Assembly: GCF_000182565.1 (NCBI RefSeq)
Contig: NW_015971537.1
Span: 1,151,299-1,215,298 of the forward strand
Direction of reading: 5' to 3'
Length of the DNA: 64,000 bases
DNA from: Spizellomyces punctatus DAOM BR117
Lineage: Eukaryota > Chytridiomycota > Chytridiomycetes > Spizellomycetales > Spizellomycetaceae
The stretch's first letter is position 1. Each line of letters starts with the position of its first letter. A model generated the notes under the pieces. It was not told the origin of the DNA. It was given only the letters and a program-made list of their open reading frames with translations, and searched no databases. Of this stretch, positions 11,288 to 20,884 are shown in pieces. The position numbers and the translations under genes were made by a program.

Positions 11288-14196
11288 ATGAGCGCTGTCG
11301 CTGTAGCCACCCCAGTTCCCGTGCCTGGGCCTGCGACCGCGGACACTGTGCCTGAACTCACTCCCGTGGTTGTCGAGTCGGCTCCCACGCCTGCTGAACC
11401 GGAGGCTCCTGCCGCCGTGCCAGAGGAAACCGCAACTGAAAAGCCTACTGAAAGCCCCGCTGAGGAAACCGTTGCTCCCGAAGAGGCCGCGGTTGTCGTC
11501 GAGGAGCAAACAGAAGTAAAGGAACTCTCCAGCGGATGGCTCAAAAAGCTGAATCGATTCAGCATTCCCCTTTCGAAACGCTTTTACATCGTCGGAGAGG
11601 ACAAAGGCATCTCCCTTGAGCAGCTGGTTCTGGTTCACAAAAAAAAGGTGTCCCGCAACGCTTCTCCCTCTGCGGATGCAAACAAATCCTACGCTACCCA
11701 GAATGCTGACCTCTTCAGCGACTTGGCTATGGTAAGACGGATCTCTTGAAATTTTGACCGCGATTAGGGATGACTCACTTTCGCGTTTCAAGGCCACTGT
11801 CTCGTTGAAAGGCTTCATCTTGGCCTACAGGTCCGAGAATGCTGCAGAACAAACCCAGCCTGTCGCTCTCATCAACCTTCGCAACTTGGTAAGCGTTACC
11901 CCGGGAACTGGTGCCAATTTTTCTGTACGTCTCGCCCGCCCGCAGCGTACATACACCTTTGCCGCCGCGTCACCCGCCGAAGCTCAGTCCTGGGTTAAGA
12001 CGCTTGAAAATATCAAAAAGAGCACTGACGATTTGCCCAAAATGGAGGAAAGTGAAGAATTCAAAGCAGCGTTAAACAGTTTGGGTAAGATCGTATGCCG
12101 TCCATCTTTTGGACATGGATAGAGTCTCACAATTTCCGTCACAATAGAATCTCGCAAGGCCTTCAGTACCTCCAAGCCAAAGGCAGTGGAAGGCATTTTG
12201 TCTGACAGCGACGCACCTCTGACGGAAGAGGACCCTGAAGTGCCTAACCCTGCTGCTGAAAGTTCAAAGAAGAAAAGATTCTCATTGTTTGCACGCGCGG
12301 CCCCAGTAACAACCTCTGAGGAAGCGGTGGCCCAAATTGCACCGGTTGCCGAAGCTCAGGAGGAAATTCCTGCGGTACAGACAACCGAAACTCCCGTTGC
12401 AGAATCTGAGCCAGAGCCTACAAAAGTGGAGAAGGAAAAGGAATTGCCTGAGCAACCAGCGCCCAAGACTGAGACCAATAAGCCTACTACGCCCAAGAAG
12501 GAAGGTTTCTTGGCCAGTCTATCAAGCTTAGCAAAGAAAAAAACTCGCAAGGTAAGCTTTTTGATGTGTTCTGGCCGGAAATCGTTACCACCGATATTCA
12601 ACCCTCCGTGATACAGGACTCGGCTCCGAGCCAAGCGGAGGATTCAAAGGCTGCTGCCGCAGCTGAACCGTCCATCGCCGCCGTGGACATTGTCGCAGAG
12701 GTAGCGTCGGAGACTCCAGCTGTTGAGGCCGCTTCAGCGCCGAGCAAGGAAGTCCCGGTTGAAGGCGCTACCGCGGTTGAGGAAATACCGGCCGAAGCCA
12801 AAGCTGAAGAGGTGAAGGAAGAGGTCGTTGTCGTGGAGACGGTTCCAGAAGTGGTGGAGAAGGAATTGCCAGTAGAGGCAGGGAAGGCAGAGCCTGTGGA
12901 GGAGAAGCCGGAAGAGGTTGCGCTCGAGAGTCCTGTAGCTGCAGTTGCCGAGGCGCCGGCGACCGAGGAGAGCAAGGAATCCGTGGCGGAACCAGCTGAA
13001 CCCGCAACGCAACCAGCTTCTCCCAGCGCCAAGAAGCACTTCTTTACAGATTTCCACACTTTGTTCCGGAAGGTAAGGACCCTTTAGATTCAGGACAGCT
13101 ACGTATATGCACTAAGCTGATGTTGCTTGCAGGGCACAAAGTCTGCTGCGACGCCAAAGGCCGACGAAGCACCGGTAGCGGTACCTCAGCCGGAAACGGA
13201 AAAGGCGGCTGAGGAAGCGTCTCCCTCCAAGGAGGAGACCAAGGAGGAGACCAAGGAGGAGACCAAGGAGGAAACCAAGGAGGAACCCAAGGAAGAAACT
13301 GCTACGGCAGAAGCCGTGCATGGAGAGTCTGCACCAGTTGAAACTGCTAAAGATGCCGCCGCCCCTGTGAGCCCCACGCCAAAGATAAAAAAGAGGTATG
13401 TCATTCGTCGTGCAGTCGTTGTGTATCCGCAAGTGATCCTGACCTGGTGGCCGTCTCCTTGCCAGGCTCACCTCATTCTTTGGCTTCGGCGCCCCTAAAA
13501 AGGAAGCTAGCAAGAGTGACATTCCCGAAGCACCTAAAGAAACAGTGATCCCGGAGGAAACAGCAGACGCTCCGAGCGAGCCCAGTGAGGCCGTTCCGGA
13601 AGAAGCACCGGCTGTAGTGCCCGAAGCTACCGAGGCCAAAGTTGATGCCGCTATCGCAAAGCAGGAGGAGGCGGCCCAAGAAGCCGTTGCCGCCACAGAA
13701 GAAGCACAACTTGAAGCTGCTGTGGCTCCAGCTGCAGAAGAAGCCAAGGCCGAAGAAGCAGTTGCCACCGAGAGTTCACCCACCCAGGCCCACAAGGGAT
13801 TTTTCGGCATCGGAAAAAGGCCCAACACTTTGAAAAAGTATGTATCTGGGTAATCGGGGACCTACATCAACGATGCGATGGCTGACGAGTTCATTCATCA
13901 TTGTTAGGTTGTTCTCTTTCACTAAAAAGGCCCCTGCTCCTGCCGCAACTGAGGAAGTGAAAGCTGAGGAGGGCAGCAAGGAACCGGTTGAAACCGAAGC
14001 TGCGGCGACGACAGAAGCACCCGCCAGTGCGGTTGCCGAAGAGAAAACTACTGCCCCCACTCTTGATGTTCCTGTTACCGAATCTTCTATCGTCGAGGCC
14101 GTTGAAGCTGCCGCCAAAGCCGTTTCTGAGCCAAGCGCTACTGCAGCAGCTGCTGAGCCATCAGAGGTGACGCCAGAAGCAATCAAGTCGCAATAA
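11288..14196 (+). CDS. Meu6-like PH-domain protein with Ala/Glu-rich tail and repeated Lys/Phe motifs
   Basis: Starts at ATG 11288 with a Pro/Ala/Glu-rich leader, then a PH domain beginning SSGWLKKLNRFSIPLSKRFY. The domain crosses an intron (11732-11792) and finishes with PAEAQSWVKTLENIKKS, including the conserved Trp of the last PH helix. Arrangement and composition recall the fungal Meu6/PH family. The remaining roughly 600 residues are acidic, Ala/Glu/Val/Pro-rich, and punctuated by short basic-aromatic motifs: KKKRFSLFAR, KKEGFLASLSSLAKKK, KKHFFTDFHTLFRK, KKRLTSFFGFGAPKK, HKGFFGIGKRPNTLKK, LFSFTKK. A short EETK repeat lies at about 13230-13300. At least five coding introns; TAA at 14194-14196. 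A membrane-associated scaffold is plausible from the PH domain and basic-aromatic patches. The function is not known. Confidence 0.72.
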
Positions 14197-15366
14197 TCAG
14201 GAAGACTGCGATCCTAGTGGTGACCATTTCTATGCAATACAAATAGCCGGAGCATGTAATAATTAGTTTTCGTTATCTTGTTGTTAAGTAGTTTTCTTTG
14301 TTGATGATATCTTGTCGTCCTTTTGCATGTTAGTGGTAGTTTATAGCGTATATCATTCACACGTTACGTAGTGTCTCCTAAAATGGAAGCCTTTGTCTGC
14401 ATATTGGTTTGATATGGTTTGATGTGGTGCTTTCTAGACATGATTTCTTGCATAGAATCCGATACTCACATCCATATTTCAGAAAGCTCCTAGGTATAGC
14501 ATTTCAAAATTGTGGGTTTGATGCACTTGGTATATGTTGGGATTGATTCATTTCATCAAAATTGTCAGATAATGGAAACTAAATAACTCATGCAATGTTG
14601 GATTGATTGATTTCATCAAAATTGTCAGATAATGAACTTGCATGAGTTCTGAACTTGGTGAATTGATCAGAATATATCTGAAGGGTTGGAAGTATAAGTG
14701 AATTGATCAGAATATATCTGAAAGGTTGGAAGTATAACTATAAGTTTATCATATTCCTTTCTTATGTAGCTATTATATATAATAAAAGTAGAGGTTAAAA
14801 TTAAGTTATCATACTACATTCCAGGACTACAATTTTTCTTTCTCTAGTACAGTTCCTTTACTACCCCCTCAGCAGAAAGGAACTAGATATATTTCCTATT
14901 CCTGGGATAGTTATAGAGTAGTTAGTATGTAACAGACCTATCTTATTGAAGCAAGTGCAGTTCCCTGCTATATACTTGGCTATCCTATTCTTTTCAACAT
15001 TTTGCCCACCATTTTTGCTAAAGACTGCTGCTATCATTATCACCCCCAGTGTAATAATCTTGCAGCAATTGGTTCAATTGACAGGGCTTGGTTCAAGCTG
15101 CATGGTTACTATATTCTGAAGGTTCCAATCAGTGATAGCTGTCAATGTGGTATTGTGACAGATAGACTTAGTTAGGGGGATTAGTATCTAGCCAATAGCA
15201 TGTCTAAAAAGGGCATGATGGCATCAGTCCCTTTTATAGATGTATGGCAATTATCTTTATCCATTTAGGCTGTGGCAATAGGCATTATACTATTGTTATA
15301 CAGCCTAAATATTTACTCTTTTGCATGGTGAAATAATGGCAAAATATGCATTTTGGTGCATTGGGG
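14197..15366. other. AT-rich non-coding stretch with short local duplications
   Basis: No coding frame of interest. It includes the 3' UTR of the PH gene and then anonymous AT-rich sequence forming the left margin of the transposon block. Two short tandem duplications occur inside (see 14536-14738). Confidence 0.6.
14536..14738. repeat. Two adjacent imperfect tandem duplications, about 39-40 bp units
   Basis: The unit centred on TTTCATCAAAATTGTCAGAT occurs at 14536-14574 and 14597-14635. A second unit centred on GAATTGATCAGAATATATCT occurs at 14658-14697 and 14699-14738, differing by one base over about 40. Both contain short palindromes (TGATCA in the second). Confidence 0.85.
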
Positions 15367-15650
15367 TAACAATAGGCAGCTGGGACAAGAAGACTAGGAA
15401 GACTTGGGGAAAACTTGGTTATTTTATTAAAGGGAGGTGTGGGAACACTCCCTTTTTATAGACCAAAATGCCAAGGCTTCAGTTTTATCTCTAACCAATG
15501 AAAAGAATTCTAAACTACTGAGTCACAATGTATCCTCCTCATCTTTGCAGCAAAAATTATTTTCTGCAGCTCAGTAAGGGGAATTTGTTTCAGACACATG
15601 TCTCTGACTCACATTTTGCTTTCAGGAGCATGACTTGCCTAATTTAGATA
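15367..15650 (+). repeat. Left arm of a large inverted repeat flanking the copia cluster
   Basis: This segment is similar, in opposite orientation, to 23437-23808. Shared blocks include AATAGGCAG, GACTAGGAA, AACTTGGTTATT, CTAACCAATGAAAAGA, TATCCTCCT, TTTGTTTCAGACA and TCAGGAGCATG. The arms have diverged by substitutions, and the right arm has roughly 90 bp extra in the middle. It may be an old LTR of another family or a rearranged flank of an older element. Confidence 0.75.
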
Positions 15651-15817
15651 AATCAACCTTTAGACATGCCTCCTTACTAACATTTGTTTCAGGGATGTGT
15701 GCCTGCCATTTTAAGACTAATGAACTTGCACTGAAAATCTCTAAGTCCAAACTACTACACTACTGATACTACTGACTGACTAACTAACTGAAGACAAAGT
15801 AACTAACAGAAGAATTC

Positions 15818-16084
15818 TTTTACAAATCAACACCATTTCAAGAGTTTACAGGCAGTAAACCAGCTCTCCAGCATCTTAGAGTGCTTGGCTGCATGGCCTA
15901 CACTCATATTCCAAAGGAAAAGTGGTGAAAACTTGATGAGGAGGCCAAGAAGGCAGTTGTGGTCAGCTACAGCACTCAGAGTATGGCCTACAGACTGTGG
16001 GTACCTGAAATGAACCAAGTTGTCATTTCAAGGGATGTCATCTTTGATGAAAACTTGATGTGGAGCCCTCAGCAGTGGCTGCAG
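15818..16084 (+). pseudogene. Decayed copia pol fragment (integrase/RT linker), plus strand
   Basis: Translates to STPFQEFTGSKPALQHLRVL and onward to RLWVPEMNQVVISRDVIFDE, matching the linker between integrase and reverse transcriptase of the minus-strand copia copies (homologous to about 18160-17905). It has a TGA in place of a sense codon (KEKW*KLDEE). It lies in the opposite orientation to the adjacent pol and ends exactly at CTGCAG (16079-16084), where it meets the C-terminal end of the minus-strand pol. At 15824-15826 it has AAA where both younger copies have a TAA stop. Confidence 0.85.
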
Positions 16085-18157
16085 TTTAAGATGCTTCTCC
16101 TTGGGTAAAGCCTTGGTGAGAATGTCAGCCATCATTTCTTCTGTCTGACAGTACTTGAGGCTGATTTTCTTGTCTTCTACTGCTTGTCTGATGAAGTGGT
16201 GCCACACATCAATGTGTTTGGTCCGTGCATGATGTGTTGGGTTGTTGGCAAGTGCTATGGCACCCTGATTGTCACCATACAATGTTGTAGGACCACTTTG
16301 CTGATGTCCTAGCTCGCCTAGAAGTGTTCTGAACCAGATAACTTCCTTGGTAGCTTGACAAAGAGCCATGTACTCTGACTCTGTTGATGATAGGGCAACT
16401 GTAGGTTGCCTCTTGCTTTGCCAGCTGACTGTGCTGCTGCCAATCTTGACTAAGAAGCCAGTGGTAGACTTCCTGAAGTCCAAATCACTGCCCCAATCTG
16501 CATCAGAGTATGCAGATAGCTCCCACTTGCTCTGAATGCCACCCAGTTGAAGTCCTAGGTCTGTGGTGCTATTCAGGTACCGCAAGATCCATTTGACTGC
16601 TATCCAGTGCTGATGTCCGGGGTTGGAAAGATACTGGCTAACTGATCCAACTGCTGCTGCTATGTCTGGTCTGGTGCCCAGCATTGCATAAATGAGACTT
16701 CCAACAGCACTTCTGAAAGGAACCCCGTTCATTTCTTGCTGTTCTGCCTCAGTTTGTGGTGACATGGCCTTGGTGAGCTTCTGGCCATTCTCTAGTGGTG
16801 TGGCAACTGGTTTGCTGTTACTCATATTGAATTTCTTCAATGTTTGACTGAGGTATCGCTGTTGGGAGAGCCAGATTGACCTGTTGGCTCTGTCCCTGAC
16901 CACTTGGATGCCGAGAAAATGCTCTAACTGGCCCATATCAGCCATCTTGAACCGCTTCTTGAGTTCTTCTTTGAGTTTTAACAACTCCTGGTCGTCCTTT
17001 GATGCCAGAATAAGGTCATCCACATACAGGATAAGGTGGATGCCCATCTTCTTGTTGATGTACAGCCCGTGGTCTGATTCACACCTTTCAAAGCCAAGTT
17101 CTTTGAGTTGCCCATCAATGACTTTGTTCCAGGCTCTTGGAGCTTGCTTTAACCCATACAAACTCTTCTTTAGCTTGCAGACAAGTCCATTTGCCGTGGT
17201 GAAGCCTTCTGGTTGGTCCATGTAGATGTCCTCCTCAATGGTCCCATTCAAGAATGCTGTTTTGACATCCATTTGGTGAATCTCCATGTCCTTCACGGCT
17301 GCTAGTGTCAGGACCGTCCTGATGGTTGCAAACTTGACTACTGGGGCAAATGTCTCCTTGTAGTCCAGTCCTTCAACTTGGGAGTATCCTTTGGCTACCA
17401 GTCTGGCCTTGTAGCGCTCTACAGAGCCATCTGACTTGAGTTTCAGCTTGAAAACCCACTTGCAGCCAACTGTGGATCTTCCTGGTGGTAGTTTGACTAA
17501 GTCCCATGTCTGATTCTCCATCAGAGAGTCATATTCTGCTTTGACAGCCGCCTCCCACTGTTTGGCATCATATCTGGTCCTAGCTTCAGCCAGAGTGCTG
17601 GGTTCTTCCTGTGGAACTTCCCCAATGGTGAAGGCAAAGGCCAGGTTTGACTGAGTTGGCTTTGCAATCCACCACTCTCCCGGTGGTTTGTGAAATCTGG
17701 CACTCTTCCTGCTGAGTTCTGGCACTTCCTCAGCATCCTGGAAGTCGTCCCCATCATCTTCTGATGCTGAAGAATTGTCTGGAGTGATGCTAGATGGTCT
17801 CTGGGTCTCTTGGACCGTCCCTAGCCCTTCTTGGTCATCCAAGAACAAAGGCTCCCCTCCCAGAGGCATCTGTAGCTCTTGGTCTTGCTGTGGTACACTC
17901 TGCAGTCGCTGCTGAGTGCTCCACATCAAGTTTTCATCAAAGATGATGTCCCTAGACATGACAACTTGATTCATTTCAGGTACCCACAATCTGTAGGCCT
18001 TACTCTGAGTGCTGTAGCTGACCATGACTGCCTTCTTGGCCTTCTCATCAAGTTTTGACCGCTTTTCTTTTGAAATATGAGTGTAGGCCACGCAGCCAAA
18101 CACTCTGAGATGCTGGAGAGCTGGTTTACCGCCTGTAAACTCTTGAAATGGTGTTGA
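16085..18157 (-). pseudogene. Copia copy 1 reverse transcriptase-RNase H segment
   Basis: In the same frame as the upstream gag-integrase ORF, after one TAA codon. Shows the RT blocks KETFAPVVKFATIRTVL, DVKTAFLNGTIEEDIYM and the catalytic LILYVDDLIL. RNase H is shown by AYSDADWGSDLDFRKSTTGF, LSSTESEYMALCQATKEVIW and the HARTKHIDVWHHFIR region. No other internal stops are visible. The last residues at the low-coordinate end are foreign, read from the inverted relic beyond CTGCAG at 16079-16084. Confidence 0.92.
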
Positions 18158-20017
18158 TTAGTTGCTGAGTGCTGCAGTGGGGCTCCTGGTCCTGAGATAG
18201 ACTGCTGTCATGATTGCCTCGCCCCAGAACTTGTAGCTGAGTCCACTGTGGTGCAGCATGCACCTTCCCATTTCCACCAGCGTTCTGTTCATCCTCTCAG
18301 CAACACCATTCTGCTCTGGTGTGTAGGGGGTGCTGAATTGCTGCTGAATTCCCTTCTGCTTGCAGAATTTCTTGAATTCTTCGCCCACATACTCTCCCCC
18401 ATTGTCTGATCTGAGAGTTTTGATCTTCTGCCCCGTGAAGTTGGTTGCCCAGGCCTCAAACTCCTTGAATTTGCTGAGAACCTCACTCTTCTCCTTCAGA
18501 AGATAAACTGCCGTCATCCTTGACTTGTCATCAATGAATGTGACAAAGTACTTTGCCCCACCATGACTTGGTGTCTTCATGGGCCCACACACATCACTGT
18601 GAACCACCCCCAGCAGTAGAGCCGCTCTAGCTGCTTCTCCCTTTGGAAAGGGACGCCTGGTGATCTTTCCAATGGCACAGGCTTCACATGGTGATGTTTC
18701 TGTGTGACTCTTGACCTCCAGACCGCTTCCCAGCTGGTTCCTAGCCAAGATTTTGATGCTGTTGACGTTCAGGTGTCCTAACCTGCGATGCCAGAGGTCC
18801 AAACTCATTCCAGAGGCTATGTTTGCATGTTCTCTTGCATGAAACATGTATAGACCGCCGCCTAGAGTTCCCTGGATTGCTTCCTGACTGTCTGAAGTCT
18901 TGATACAGCATCCCTTGCTGCCAAACTCAACTTTGGCACCGTTTTCAGTGGCTCTTCTTACTGAAAACAAGTTCTTTTCAAGCTTGGGAACAAACCACAC
19001 GTCTCTGAGGGTACAGAATCGGTTTCTGCCTGTCTCAAGTGTGATCTGGCCCTTCCCTATTGCCTGAACTGTTCTGTTGTCCGCCAGATGGACTTGAATT
19101 GGTGACATTTCCGTGTAATTGGTCATCCAATCCTTCCTGTGTGACATGTGCTGTGAAGCACCCGAGTCCACAATCCACCAGACTGCTCCCTGAGAGGTTT
19201 TGGTGTCATCTCCCGACTGAGCAAAGAATAGGAACTCATTCTGAGTTGCCTGACTGGTGCTGGCTTGATTGGCTTGTTGTTTGGTGTCCGCCAGAAACTT
19301 CCTGCAGTCCTTCTTGAAGTGGCCTTTCTTGTTGCAATAGAAGCACTTCCCTGCTATCTTCTTGGTCCCACCATGCTTGCCAACCTTCTGCCCGCCATCC
19401 CTGCTGAAAAAGGCCTTCCCTTTGCTATCTCCTTCACCCCCAGCTTCCTTCCTGCGTGTTTCTTCATGCAAAAGCTGTGATGTGAGGAATTCCAGCGTCA
19501 GAGAATCACTCCTGGCCTCCAAAGACACCACCAGCTGTTCATAACTCTCTGGTAGGCTGTAGAGTAGGGTGATGACTTGGTCTTCTTCACTGACTGGCGC
19601 CCCAATGGCCTCCAACTGCTGAGCCATTGTCCTGACTGTGTTTATGTGTCCCAACATGCCCCCAGTGCCATCTTCCATCTTCAGAGTGAGAAATTTCCTC
19701 CTTAGATAGAGCCTACTGGCAATTCCCTTCCTTTGGTGGACGTCACTGAGCTTTAACCAGGCCTCTTTTGCAGTTACAGCGGTCTGTACATGCATGAGTT
19801 GGGCATCACTCAGTGACAAGGCAATGACAGCCAATGCCCGCTCATCCCTTCTCCTCCAATCCTTCTCAGAGGTTCCCTCCACGCTCTGATCCCCCTCAAT
19901 CACACCCCACAGCCCCTTTTCCTTCAGCAACATCATCATTTTGAACTTCCAGAGGTGGTAGTTCACACCATTGAACTTTTCCATCGTGAGTTTGGTGTCC
20001 AAGTCCGTGTTTGACAT
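18158..20017 (-). pseudogene. Copia copy 1 gag-protease-integrase ORF
   Basis: 619 codons from MSNTDLDTKLTMEKFNGVNY, a gag of the UBN2/copia type. It is followed by a CCHC zinc knuckle (CFYCNKKGHFKKDC), the aspartic protease motif WIVDSGASQHMS, the integrase zinc region (HRRLGHLNVNS ... CEACAIGK), and the integrase core with VHSDVCGPMK, TLRSDNGGEYV and GVAERMNRTLVEM (the D, D, E residues). There is no frameshift between gag and pol. The frame ends at TAA 18160-18158, in phase with the downstream reverse transcriptase frame, so the stop interrupts one polyprotein. Confidence 0.93.
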
Positions 20018-20182
20018 GTCTGAGCTGATTTGGTGAGTGGATTTGTTGTTGGGGAAGAGGTGAAATCATCCTGGTATGGTAGGTGGTCCAAATATGAGGT
20101 TGGGAAGAAGATAGGTCCGTCAGGAAGATGGTGTGGCTGTCAGAAAAGAGATTTGAAGCAGGAAAATATCAGTGATAGCTAT

Positions 20183-20196
20183 CAGGGCTCATAACC
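20183..20196 (-). promoter_or_regulatory. Primer binding site of copia copy 1 (anticodon arm of initiator tRNA-Met)
   Basis: In element sense GGTTATGAGCCCTG, three bases after the inferred LTR end. Its complement CAGGGCTCATAACC equals the anticodon arm of eukaryotic initiator tRNA-Met (anticodon CAU) as I remember it, and not a tRNA 3' end. This is the arrangement of half-tRNA priming known from Drosophila copia. Confidence 0.7.
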
Positions 20197-20199
20197 TAT

Positions 20200-20709
20200 T
20201 GAAACTTAGCGCTTGGAACACTGATTTCCCATGTAGAAATCACTTCTGAAAGGCCTAGTAATGCCTGTGGCCGCTAGTAAGACTTCTGGGTGCAGTAACT
20301 TGTGGGATAACATGCTTGTATTAATCCAGAGACGTTCAAAAGTCCCCTTTATATAACCCAGTACATTCTCCAGCCTCCCTCTGCCTTTGTTTACTGTTTA
20401 CATGCTTCAGCCCACTTGTTTACATGCTCAGCCGTGCTCAGCAGTGCTCAGCAGCTTCAGCCATGCCTTGGCAAACATTACATGAAGATCTAGATCGTCA
20501 CAAACCTTCCAGACCTTCTAAGAGTGCTTACATGATGATTTACCCCTTTAAATCATTCCCACGCGCATCTGTGATCATTCTGATTACTCTAAGTCCAATT
20601 CCCTACGTTGTAACTTAGCCAGATCAGATGTGAACTGTCTAATGACATCCCAGCATGATCTCACATGATTTATAGATCATACAGCGTGGTTTAAGCCTGA
20701 ATCTCAACA
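20200..20709 (-). repeat. 5' LTR of copia copy 1 (510 bp)
   Basis: In element sense it begins TGTTGAGATTC and ends GTTTCA. The outer edge is set by where similarity to the LTR of copy 2 (22927-23436) stops, the inner edge by a CA dinucleotide just before the primer site. The length is the same in both copies. A TATA-like TTATATAAAGG lies about midway (plus strand near 20346-20356). It abuts the truncated pol of copy 2 directly. Confidence 0.8.
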
Positions 20710-20884
20710 CCCACAATCTGTAGGCCTTACTCTGAGTGCTGTAGCCGACCATGACTGCCTTCTTGGCCTTCTCATCAAGTTTTGACTGCTTTTCTTTTGA
20801 AATATGAGTGTAGGCCACGCAGCCAAACACTCTGAGATGCTGGAGAGCTGGTTTACCGCCTGTAAACTCTTGAAATGGTGTTGA
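20710..20884 (-). pseudogene. Copia copy 2 truncated pol stub
   Basis: In frame after the TAA at 20887-20885. It encodes STPFQEFTGGKPALQHLRVF through AYRLWV, then stops being pol exactly where the LTR of copy 1 starts. The frame runs on briefly into LTR sequence. Confidence 0.85.

Larger units (their letters stand above)
16079..20709 (-). mobile_element. Ty1/copia LTR retrotransposon, copy 1 (5' LTR, gag-pol; 3' LTR missing)
   Basis: Element sense is the minus strand: LTR 20709-20200, primer site 20196-20183, gag-pol from ATG 20017 down to about 16085. Domain order gag, CCHC, protease, integrase, reverse transcriptase, RNase H is diagnostic of Ty1/copia (Pseudoviridae-like) elements. The RNase H end is cut at a CTGCAG junction with an inverted pol relic, so the polypurine tract and 3' LTR are absent. 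The element could not now mobilise itself as seen here. Confidence 0.93.

Noticed and set aside
12598-13828. Long Ser/Ala/Thr-rich open frames on the minus strand opposite the PH protein
   Set aside because: They are the antisense of GC-biased Ala/Glu codons; the plus strand has the PH domain, splice sites and motif repeats.
16884-17225. Plus-strand ORF inside copia pol
   Set aside because: It is a shadow of the RT frame on the minus strand; similar shadows occur at 19060-19544 and 21787-22271 in both copies.
18158-18160. TAA read as a sense codon (altered genetic code)
   Set aside because: TAA ends nuclear genes in this window (PH gene at 14194-14196, FAH at 36368-36370), so the copia TAA is a stop.
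20183-20196. Possible tRNA-Met gene remnant
   Set aside because: Only the 14-base anticodon arm matches, it lies just inside an LTR in both copies, and no cloverleaf can be drawn; it is a primer site.
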